Positions 55,397 through 64,000 of a DNA stretch of 64,000 nucleotides are shown in pieces. The translations under genes and the position numbers were made by a program. Origin of the DNA: Heterocephalus glaber. Taxonomy: Eukaryota > Chordata > Mammalia > Rodentia > Bathyergidae. The stretch is from positions 2,049,735 through 2,113,734 of the forward strand of contig NW_004624801.1 of the NCBI RefSeq assembly GCF_000247695.1, read 5' to 3'. The stretch's first letter is position 1, and each line of letters begins with the position of its first letter. The notes beneath the pieces are model-generated. The model was not told the DNA's origin. It saw only the letters and a program-made list of their open reading frames with translations, and did not search any database.

Positions 55397-55487
55397 GGGC
55401 CAGGGAAATAGCTCAGTGGCCGCACACCTGCCTGGCAAGCACAAGGTCCCAAGTTCAATTCCCAGTACCAAGAAAAAAAAAAAGGAA
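55397..55487 (+). repeat. ID-type SINE at the same target site as the L1
   Basis: GGGCCAGGGAAATAGCTCAG to GTTCAATTCCCAGTACC and an A-tail. Flanked by GAAATACAATATTGTA at 55381-55396 and 55488-55503, which is the same 16-mer that flanks the L1 on its left. The A-box is altered (GAAATAGCTC). Confidence 0.95.
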
Positions 55488-55504
55488 GAAATACAATATT
55501 GTAA

Positions 55505-56325
55505 ATACGTTATTTCTTCCCAAATCAATCTATAATTAATCTACATGATTAATGTTTACTACTCAAAACAACAAAAATGTACTTTTAAAACTTGAAAGAG
55601 TTATTCTAAAGTTTTTCTGGGGAAAATATGCAAAAAAGACCCATCATTTCTGAAAAACAAGTATAAACAATTTGGGGAGAGAGCCAACAGATAATAAAAT
55701 GTATCCAAAGGCCATAACTTCAAAATAAATACTACGGTTAAGAATAGACAGCTGGTCACCTCATGACAGCTGGCCTGAAATTAAAGTCAGTATCAAAAAA
55801 TCATTTAAAACTCACTCATTATAGATAAAAACAATACTATGTTAATTTTCATTTCTTTAACCTCCATTAAGAAAGAGCATTTTCATATTTCTGTTGGCCA
55901 ATTGTAGTTTTATTTTTGAGAATAGTTCGTTCCCTTTGCCTATATTTCTATTACTTGAGGCTTTATTCATGGATGTGTTTGAAATCTTTTGGTAGGGACA
56001 ATATTGTTTACTAGCATTTATTTCTGTTACACATGAATCCATGCATTCATTTTAATTTGGTGACATACCTGAAGACTTCCTCTCTACTTACAGCCACCCA
56101 AAGCCTCAGTGCCCACACGTGTGTACTTACGCACACATACTCACCTGTCTATATCACCATTCTTTATCTTCCCACATAACAGAGAAGAAGGACAACAGAC
56201 TCAGGCGAAATGTTTCAGATCCTTCATTACCCAAGTCCTAATTGCCACAAGTGACATCTAGACAAAATAGTTTCCTTTTATAAGCAACCCTATACTGCCT
56301 GAATAACATCAAAATTAGAATATTT
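55505..56325. other. Unique AT-rich sequence
   Basis: No gene or clear repeat recognised. Confidence 0.5.
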
Positions 56326-56330
56326 TTTTA

Positions 56331-56505
56331 AAGTCTTTTAAATAGGAAGGGTGGAGGGGGTGAAGGAAAGACTGGGAATGCAGAAAAAATAAGAACCAAG
56401 ATACATCATGCACAGGTACAAGGACCCAATGATAAATGTAAACGTATTGTATACCTAAAATGTACCAATAAAAGAATTTAAGCAAAATAAATAAATAATA
56501 AAACA
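56331..56505 (+). mobile_element. Short L1 3' end
   Basis: GTCTTTTAAATAGGAAGGGT, GGAGGGGGTGAAGG, AACCAAGATACATCATGCAC, GTATTGTATACCTAAAATGT, ACCAATAAAAGAATTTAAGC, then an (AAAT)n tail. Same 3' UTR type as 55205 and about the same length. Confidence 0.88.
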
Positions 56506-56509
56506 ATAG

Positions 56510-58045
56510 TCATAAAACAGTGTGCCAATTTAAAGAAAAATTTCCACATCTGGTATAGACTTTACATTTTTATTGTAAAATTACTGTGAAAAGTAAAGTT
56601 TTAATGGTTCAGTTTATCTACAAGGTTTTTCAGATAGTGTTTCTAGGATATACTGTTATTTATGCACATCTAGAGAGATTGCAAGGATAATGCAAGGTAT
56701 AATAAATAATATCTTTGAAGACAAAAGTATCCGCCCCTGCTTTTACTAATTTGGGGTTTTTAATTAAAATCATAACATAAGGAACTCAAAATAGGACCTG
56801 TTCATAGGGCGTCCCATATGCAATAAAAATTGGATTGGTTGACTTTGAGAAAAGTGCATTTTTTAAGGATCAGCTAGGACCTGGATTTGCACAACTTAGC
56901 TTTTGTGTCTACACCTTAAGTAGCTTCCTTCCATGAGTGGGTTCTTCTCTGGAAATTTTTGTTAGTATTTTACCTCAGAACAGAATATAAGTGTTAGTAG
57001 TCTTCATATTATCTAAATAGTAATATGACTATCAGAAATTAAGTAAAGTAGCTACTGGGATGAGAAGAAAAATTCCCAACCAGAAAATGAACATAAAATA
57101 CTTTTTGAAAAGCTGATACAAAAACAGAAACTATAACGAAATAAGATGTCAGAATTAAAACCAAATGTAACTTCTACTAAAGTAAATGTAAAAATGATAG
57201 AACCTATTTCTTGAAATCTCAGATTATATTAAAATACTGGAAACGAAACAAAACAAAAAAGAAAAGTTTCCACTTAAAAATATTTGTACTTACAAGTCAT
57301 ATTTTCCTCTGCCCATCTCGATGATTTAAAAACTGGAAATCATACTTTATTCTCCATAAAGATTATTCCCGTAAGATTCAATGATATCTTAGGGTAGATA
57401 CATTAACTACGCAGAGAGCTTGACTCCACATGCCTACTATCTGAATAAATAAACAAAGATGTCTCACACCAATGTGCTTATTCACAACACTAAATCCAAT
57501 GTCTATAACTCTCTGTCCCTTGGAGTTGATTGACTTCTATCCCCAAAGCTCCTCCAGGGTTGGGTGCCCACCAGAATCCTAGATTACAGAATGTGGTATA
57601 TTTATCTAATGAAATATGAGCTGTGGGTACCGTGAACCATGCCTTGCCACAGACACCCTATCCATTTGCTGAAAATAATCAATCTCCAGAAAATAAAAGT
57701 CCAAGGAAACATTAAAATTGGGTACATGCCGAGGATTAACAAGGGCAGAACAGCAGTTATTTGATTGAGTTGGAGTCAGTGCACCGGTAAAGGATTTGGT
57801 CATTTACCATCGACCTAAAAAATGCATTTGTCATAAAAAGGCTGGAGTTGGAGTCTACACAGAACCAGGCAGGTTACACAGAGCTGTCTCTTGGATGGGA
57901 AATGATGCATTTGCTGTGATGGTGGATCATTCCTATTCCTGGTCAGACTGATGCTCCAGGTTGGTCACCTTGGTAAGAGAACCTCCACAGCAGTCCATGA
58001 TCCCACACCGTACTCTTAATCTTCCCTGAAAATAATATTACTAAC
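56510..58045. other. Unique AT-rich sequence
   Basis: About 1.5 kb without recognised gene or clear repeat. Confidence 0.5.
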
Positions 58046-58049
58046 ATCT

Positions 58050-58250
58050 GCAGTCATAACAGTAATGACACGGAACATTTGTGTGCTTATGATATGCCAG
58101 GAACTGTCATCGTTGTGTTTCAAATAAGAAAACTCATGTAGCCCTCCTCAGAATCCTTTGACATGGTTCTTATTACTCATACCTAATGGACTCATTCATA
58201 AATGGAGGCTCACAGGAGACAAGTCACTAGGAAACTATGGAAACGAAGAC
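58050..58250 (-). repeat. MIR SINE, minus strand
   Basis: AACAGTAATGACACGGAACA, TTATGATATGCCAGGAACTG, CTCCTCAGAATCCTTTGAC and AAATGGAGGCTCACAGGAGA, then CAAGTCACTAGG, follow inverse MIR order. Confidence 0.7.
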
Positions 58251-58254
58251 TGCA

Positions 58255-58780
58255 GCCCAAGCCTCTGCAGCTCCAAACCCAGGGTCCCCTCTCACAGGGC
58301 CACATGGCTGGGAAGCCCGGCATACTGGGTGTCTGTCCTGGTACACTCCATTGTCTTGACTAAGAAAACACTCTCTCCCAGCTTGAACAATGCCCAGCTC
58401 AGCTGGAGGAATCAAACATAAGCTAAGAGGATGGGGGAAATGTTTCCGATGGCAGCACCTCTTCTGGGTATGGAGGAAGGGTAGAAGGTGAAAATCCAAA
58501 GTTGGCTCTCCTTAGATGAGGAACCTAGGAGGAGAACGCAGATGGCCAGCACCAGGCATCTGCCTTTCTATCCTTGCTCTATTCCCTCTCAACATTTTCC
58601 AGAGAAATGACTCTTGAAGAAAAGGCTCAGGTGGAAAATTATGCAAAAGAATAATAATAATAAAAAAAGCATGAGCAGAAGCTGAAGTAACACTGAGAAT
58701 CTATGTTGCTGTGGACTTCCTAAGTTTCATTCTAGATAACATCCACATTCGCTCTAGAGTCAGCTTGACTTTGGGGGCAT
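58255..58780. other. Unique sequence
   Basis: No gene recognised; overlapping frames at 58158-58499 are on both strands and featureless. Confidence 0.5.
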
Positions 58781-58784
58781 CAAG

Positions 58785-58910
58785 ACTCTGACTTAAACTT
58801 TTTATCTACAAACATAAGGTATGAATAGAACCAATTGCATGAGGTCATTATCTGGATTTAATTAAATAATGCTGTGAAAGATCTCAATACATAAAAAGGA
58901 TCTGGTGCAG

Positions 58911-58911
<1 letters not shown>
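58785..58911 (+). repeat. MIR SINE 3' half
   Basis: TTTTTATCTACAAACATAAG, GAGGTCATTATCTGGATTTA, ATTAAATAATGCTGTGAAAG and GATCTGGTGCAGGAG follow MIR 3' order, running into a TAG microsatellite. Confidence 0.72.

Positions 58912-58944
<33 letters not shown>
58912..58944. repeat. (TAG)n microsatellite
   Basis: Eleven uninterrupted TAG units grown from the MIR 3' end. Likely polymorphic. Confidence 0.97.
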
Positions 58945-58945
<1 letters not shown>

Positions 58946-58949
58946 TGTT

Positions 58950-60245
58950 CCTTAGGTCCTCCTCTTAGCTGTCTTGGTGCAGGATGCAGACTCTGCTCTT
59001 CACCTGCTGTACAAATCCAGGGCTCACACCCTCTTTGGTAAGCAGAGATGTCTGGCTGGGCCAGGCCAGGTAGGAGGCAGGTGAGTAGCAGAGAGTCAAT
59101 TCTCCTGCTAGCTTTTAAAATTATTTACCATTCTTACCAAGGTTCAGATATGGCCGAAAACAAGTGGCCTTATCTTGATCTTTTTTTTTTTTTTTTGAAG
59201 GAAAAGCACAGCTAATCTCAATTCTATTTTTTCTTCACAAAAACAATGAACAGCTCCCCGCTTAGAATGTCAGCCACCCACCCTCAGCTGTCTGATGTTC
59301 AGGCTGAGGTGCTACCTCCTTTCAAGATTTGTTTTCTCTGTCCATTATCTGGTTACCATCTTCAACATATTCTTAACTGTTTTCATGTGCTTTTCCTTAA
59401 AACCAGTTGACCAAATTGTTGGAAAAAAATTAAGGGCCTGGTAGGGGGGGAATGAAGGTTGATAAAATGCAGTCCATAAAACTCGAGTTGGAAATGAAGA
59501 TGTTTAACTTGGAATGATAGTGAGAGATTTATACAGAAGTAGAAAGGGTCAGAGCTGGGATAAGACTACTGGGAGAGAGCAGGAAAAGGAGTCTGATTCC
59601 CAGAGGCTGTCTGGGTTTCTGGATGCTAAGCCATCCTGCTCACCAAAGAGACCGTTCCACTTGGATCCGGAACTTCATCGCATTACCCTAAGTTCATAAG
59701 CATCACCTTCTAATTATATTTGTAAAATGGAGAATCACCACCGAAGAGTTTACATATCAAAACAGTGTCTTTCCAAACAGAATTCTCAAAGATAGACAGC
59801 ATAAGCCAGTAAAAAAACTCGGATCAGCAACATTATGGAAGCATAATCCAAATAAAATAAACCCAGGGGGTTTCCTCCGCTGCTGACCTTGAATCACAAA
59901 TTATATTTCTTATCCCACACACTGAGACTTTTCCCAGTGCAGCCCCAGAGATGAAGCGGAAGTGTCAGCTTCAATATTAGAATTTAATTTTACATTTCCT
60001 TCAGCGGATCACTAATTCCAAGGTTCAGCATGCCTAAATGTTCTGTGGTCGGGTGGATTTTAGTGGTCTTTAAGAGATTACCTCAAATGCAAAAATCTCT
60101 CCATACCAGACCAGAAATATTTCAAAAGAAAAGTAAAACGTCCCTACTGCTTTGTAATTTAGCTTTCAAGAATTTACATTACTTAGAAACATATTTTGGT
60201 ATCACGATTGTGCCAGGTTTCGGGATGGGAGATGCTCTATTCTTG
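58950..60245. other. Unique sequence; candidate conserved block at 59,850-60,200
   Basis: No gene recognised. A T-run of about 15 is at 59181-59196. From 59,850 the sequence is repeat-free with mixed composition and several homeodomain-like TAAT/ATTA cores. The open frame 60030-60302 (+, 90 codons) has no recognisable family. Confidence 0.4.
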
Positions 60246-60254
60246 CTTTTCCCA

Positions 60255-60850
60255 CAAGGAGTCATCAGCCAAGTATTTATTGAGCCTTTGAGTCATACAT
60301 AGCAATGTACAAAGGCAGTTGGAGAACACAAGGCAAAGGAGACAGCTCCCTGCCCTCAGGGGGCTCATGGTTTAATTGGGAGGCCTTTGTGCCTTGTCTT
60401 CTACTTACTATTATTATTTTATCTCCCCTGCATGGACAGTTGTTTGACATACTGTCAAGTAGCAGAAGAATGTCCTAAATCAACTCATTCCAGTTTCATG
60501 GAATGACTTCAATCACTGGTCACAGGGTCTTACTATGTGCATGCAACTGTTTATGGGAAGTTGCTGAAGTATGTTTATTTTATAAGGTGAAGGACACAGA
60601 TGCCTATGTAGCAGGGACACGAGTGAGGTTGAAATCAATGAGCAAGAGCTGAGGAGAGGGTGGAGGCTGAGCAGTAGCCAGTAAGGCCTGAGGGAGGGAA
60701 TGGCCAGGCAGTGGCATGGAGACCAGAGGAAGGAATTTCGGTTCCAAGCAGGGAGGGTAATACATGCAGGGACACGCAGGCAGAAGGAGCCCGGCTGTAC
60801 AGGGGCCGCTCAGGTGAGCGGGCCAGCTGTTCTCTTTGCTTTGGCTGAGA
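60255..60850 (+). repeat. Ancient interspersed repeat, family unassigned
   Basis: CAAGTATTTATTGAGCCTTT, GGAGACAGCTCCCTGCCCTC, AGGGGGCTCATGGTTTAATT, then GAAGGAATTTCGGTTCCAAG and GCAGGGACACGCAGGCAGAA. The order matches a widespread ancient mammalian repeat, also suspected at 5415 and 19655. Confidence 0.5.
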
Positions 60851-60939
60851 CCAACCTGTGAGGAGATGCTTTTGCAGTGAACTTGCAAGTATGGGAAACA
60901 GAAAGCGTTTTGTCCCCTTCGGAGAGTGTCCCATTTTCC

Positions 60940-61560
60940 ACTCAGGACCAATTTGCGTGCCACAGCCCTGACTCTGCGATCCTCCTTCAATGGATGTCTA
61001 TGTTCTCGCCAGGAAGGGCAGCCCTGGCTAAATGTTATGGTTTGGAATGATCCTTCACAAGGATGGAAAACCGAGTTAATTCAATTAAGGTCCAGGGTCC
61101 TGGACTTTGAACCAGCCACAGTCTCAATTTTAGGAGAAGATGAAAAGTTAATTATTTGCCGAGTTTGAATGAAATCGACTTTGAAAATCGCTTTCCAAAA
61201 CAGTAATTTCCACCTCAGCTTCCCTGTGGAAAATCAATGCAGGTTGAACCAGGGTCATAAAGAGAACCTAGGGAGTGGGGGTTTGTGATGGGGTACAGCA
61301 GCCCCTGCTCATCTACCTCCACACTGTGTTCGAAGGGCTGAGTGAGGCCTGGAAGGGGAACAGGCCGGTGTTTACCCTCAGAGCTACTTTGAACAGGAGA
61401 AAGAAATATATAAGCAGAATACAGAAAATCACGGCTTTACAGTGCCTTTTAGGGAACAGCCTTGGTAATAATTCATTCGATGGGTTTTGCCTTTCTAACT
61501 GGCAGCTTTGTTGCTGCTTCAACATTATGTTATTTAAGTTCAATATTTTAACTTTAAAAC
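60940..61560. other. Repeat-free block; candidate conserved non-coding sequence
   Basis: Adjacent to the ancient repeat. No recognised repeat; it is richer in CpG and TTAATT/AATTAA motifs (61076-61088, 61147-61155) than surrounding sequence. No gene recognised. Confidence 0.4.
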
Positions 61561-61564
61561 TTAT

Positions 61565-62055
61565 GCACGCACATGTTTGTATGTAGATATAACCATAAAA
61601 CTACTCTACTGATGGAGTAAATATAAAAAAACTAAAGTCACCCTTAAGTTCATTGGCCAAGTAATAAGCTGATGATTTTAGTGTACATACTTCCAAAAAC
61701 TGTTTAAGTGTTCAAACAGTGGCACATGCAGGCATTAACACCACACATAACAAAGCACAAGAATATATTAAAATAGTTATGCTTCTGGCTTTGTTTTGAT
61801 TTTCACAATGATATGCCATAGACTTATTTCCATGTAAACTGGGATAGCCTAAGGATAAAACACATGAAATTTGGAAAGAAAACATCGGAGTTAACTGAGA
61901 AAACATCTCAATACTCTAAACTCCAGTAAAAATACAACCAATCTTTGGGATGGCTCTGAAGTTTAAATAGAACACTGTATGTAAGGCTCTTGGTATCAAA
62001 ACATAGTGTGTTCAGTAAATGTTAACCATTGTCTTAGCATTAATGAACAAAGATT
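61565..62055. other. Unique sequence, possible MIR scrap
   Basis: GTAAGGCTCTTGGTATCAAA and GTGTTCAGTAAATGTTAACC (61980-62030) resemble a MIR 3' end. Otherwise nothing recognised. Confidence 0.4.
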
Positions 62056-62059
62056 TGTG

Positions 62060-62205
62060 TCTTCCTTTTTAATGACAGCAAAATATTCCATTGCTTTCAA
62101 GATGTATCATGATTTATTTATTAGTAGGCCCTTCTTGATGGACATTTAGCTTGTCTTCACTTTTATAAATGGATCTGCAAGGAATATTCTATATAGGTAA
62201 TTTTG
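62060..62205 (-). mobile_element. Old L1 fragment, minus strand
   Basis: AGCAAAATATTCCATTGCTT, ATTTATTTATTAGTAGG and TTGATGGACATTTAGCTTGT follow the inverse order of old L1 3' regions, as at 42400-42490. Short and diverged. Confidence 0.6.
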
Positions 62206-62209
62206 GCAG

Positions 62210-63240
62210 CTTTGCTATATAGGTAGAGGACATTGGAAAGAAATATTTTCTGAAAATAAGAAATACCATGGCCCCCTTCTCTCTCAAAAGTTATTTTAAC
62301 CTAAGTAAGAAATTTAATTAAGTAATCCATAGGAACATGCTGGAAATGCTATTCCGGGATCCGAACCAAATATTTGCAAGTCAACATTCTCCTGGCAAAA
62401 ACAGTAGACTGAAAGTTAGGAGAACTCAGCTCCAGCTCAGCTCTAGGGCAACATCGCTCCAAATGAACAACAAATTTTTAAAGCCTCATTTTTTTCTCTT
62501 CTGTAAAAAAAAAATAGTTGAGTAAAATGAACTAGAAGATCTCTTTAGATAACTGTGGAACTCATGCTCCATATGTGTTACTTGACAGGAAATCTACCAT
62601 AGAGGCAATGAGAAAACCCAAGTCTTAAAAGAACTGGGCCTAGAGGATATCATGGTCTTTGCAATCAGCTCTAATGAAGCAAGATGAAGTGTGAATCGCA
62701 ATATTTTCTCTCTATCCCTATGTTGAACTTTGGATAATCATTGTTACCTCCAGTTCCAGAATACATGAGGGATGGAAATTCACAAGCCTGGAAAGTGCTT
62801 GGAAATATCTAGCAAGCATTACTGAACCTTACAACCTACATGAAAAACTTCAAAGACCTGGGGTGGGGCCGTAAGAAAGCTAAGATACGGTTTCTTGCTT
62901 TAGAATTGCTACCATGTGGTGAGAGAGGAAAAGCATGCCTATTGAGAGATCTCTGAAAATAAAAAGTTTGATTGTTTATGAATTTATAAACTTCCTTATT
63001 TCCAAATGATTTATGACAGTTTAGAAAATTGCATATAATACAAAAAATGCATAGAAATAAGGAAAACAATACTAACAAAATGACAAATACTGGTGGGACC
63101 TTAAGGTAGGAACAGGGTAGATACACCAAATCTAGTCAAAGAAGTACTGTGCACTACATCTATAAGAATTCTGCCAATCAGTAGGAAGAGGGAATTGGCT
63201 ACATAAGGAGAGACAGACATACGTATATTTATTAATGTTA
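62210..63240. other. Unique sequence, possible MIR at 62395-62560
   Basis: ACTCAGCTCCAGCTCAGCTC and the following TTTTTCTCTTCTGTAAAAA could be a MIR head and core, but the match is weak. No gene recognised. Confidence 0.4.
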
Positions 63241-63249
63241 TAGGGATCA

Positions 63250-63440
63250 GAGTGGTAACACTAAATGCTTATTCAGACCTTGCTTTGTGATAAAGCAGGT
63301 AACATCCTCAGAATTTTACTTATAGACTAATTCACTTAACTTCACACTGAACTGTGAAGCAGGCAGAAACAGGCACAGAGTGGTCAAATAACTCACCCAG
63401 GTAGGCAGCTGGAGAACTAGGGTCCAGCTCTTAGCAGTTC
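63250..63440 (-). repeat. MIR SINE, minus strand, diverged
   Basis: ACTAAATGCTTATTCAGACC, ACACTGAACTGTGAAGCAGG, AGTGGTCAAATAACTCACCC and AGGTAGGCAGCTGGAGAACT keep the inverse MIR order. Confidence 0.68.
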
Positions 63441-63444
63441 TCCA

Positions 63445-64000
63445 CATCTCCGTGGCTGCCCGCACTCCATATTCATAGCAAGAGTCACTAAACCTTTTTC
63501 CTATTATCTCTGGGTAGTAGGGGAAAGGGAGAACATTTTAAAAGATTCAGGCCAGCATCTCAGGAAACAGGAATTGTGGGGAGGCTAGCAGCTGTCTCAA
63601 GATCTCCTGAAGACTCCAAAGCAAGAGTTGCATCCAAACTCAGCTCTATTTCCACACCACACAAAGATACTGACCTTCTAGAATCCATAGGTCAAAAAGA
63701 AAGGAGCAGAGTTACACTTTTTCCTTTGCATATATTTTTATATGCCTGCAAAATTCAGAATTCCTTTTAGGAAAATGGTACCCACTGCAGCATGTGTGCC
63801 GCCTTCATTTTCCCCTTTGTCCTCTTACCCTCCCATCCCTAAAGTTGCAGATCCACTAACTTCAGATGGGAAGGACATAGCAGCAAATGGCAGAAGGCTG
63901 GAGAGAGGGCAGAGTGGAGGACGATCAAGGGAACTGGCTTTAGTGCTTCTTCCTTGGTGATTCCTGCCATGACACTAAATTGTAAACCACACAAACCCGT
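63445..64000. other. Unique sequence to the window end
   Basis: No gene or clear repeat recognised. Confidence 0.5.

Noticed and set aside
4116..55487. ID elements as functional tRNA genes
   Set aside because: They keep tRNA-like A- and B-boxes but lack a foldable acceptor stem and are followed by A-tails with target-site duplications, so they are SINEs.
4116..55503. Regularly repeated short elements as a CRISPR-like array
   Set aside because: Copies are scattered over the window, in both orientations, with A-tails and target-site duplications. They are SINEs in a mammalian genome.

Overview
This 64 kb window is mammalian nuclear DNA with no protein-coding gene that I can support. It looks like intergenic or deep intronic sequence. 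Every open frame is short (the longest is 203 codons), none shows a recognisable domain, and the few with family resemblance are decayed LINE-1 ORF2. The real content is interspersed repeats of several ages, simple repeats, a truncated U2 snRNA pseudogene, a palindromic DNA-transposon-like element and unique sequence between them.

The organism is very probably a rodent. There are about 18 tRNA-derived ID-type SINEs with intact A-box (TAGCTCAGTGG) and B-box (GTTCGATCCC) motifs. There are also four dimeric B1-plus-ID SINEs (B1-dID type), an arrangement I recall only from rodents. The ID body ends in GGTACC before the A-tail, unlike the rat/mouse form as I remember it. I lean to a hystricognath rodent (mole-rat or guinea-pig relatives), but that is inference from memory.

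Layout. 1-10 kb: MLT1-like LTR with a nested old ID, L1 3' end, MIRs and five ID SINEs. 10-13.6 kb: almost repeat-free, unique, a candidate conserved non-coding block. 13.6-21.4 kb: antisense L1 ORF2, an unassigned retroelement block (14.47-15.43 kb) whose distal part recurs at 21.08 kb, three MaLR LTRs, ID SINEs, and a 100-N gap lying in a SINE tail. 21.4-30 kb: MIR and L2 fossils, a 190-bp palindrome at 23.3 kb, one B1-dID and two ID SINEs. 30-34 kb: three ID SINEs stacked in 330 bp, L1 3' ends in both orientations, the U2 fragment, and an old 5'-inverted L1. 34-46 kb: L2/MIR/MLT1A fossils with young ID insertions that carry perfect target-site duplications. 46-50 kb: mostly unique. 50-57 kb: the largest L1 (about 1.47 kb), a second 5'-inverted L1, a full-length MaLR solo LTR, and a locus where an L1 tail and an ID SINE used the same target site. 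57-64 kb: MIR fossils and more unique sequence with candidate conserved blocks.

The biology visible here is L1-driven retrotransposition: L1 3' ends, the ID SINEs that depend on L1 machinery, a U2 fragment, and target-site duplications that date and order the insertions. I found no new gene system. The most informative structures are the shared L1/SINE target site, the SINE stack, the palindrome, the two inverted L1s and the two ID subfamilies.
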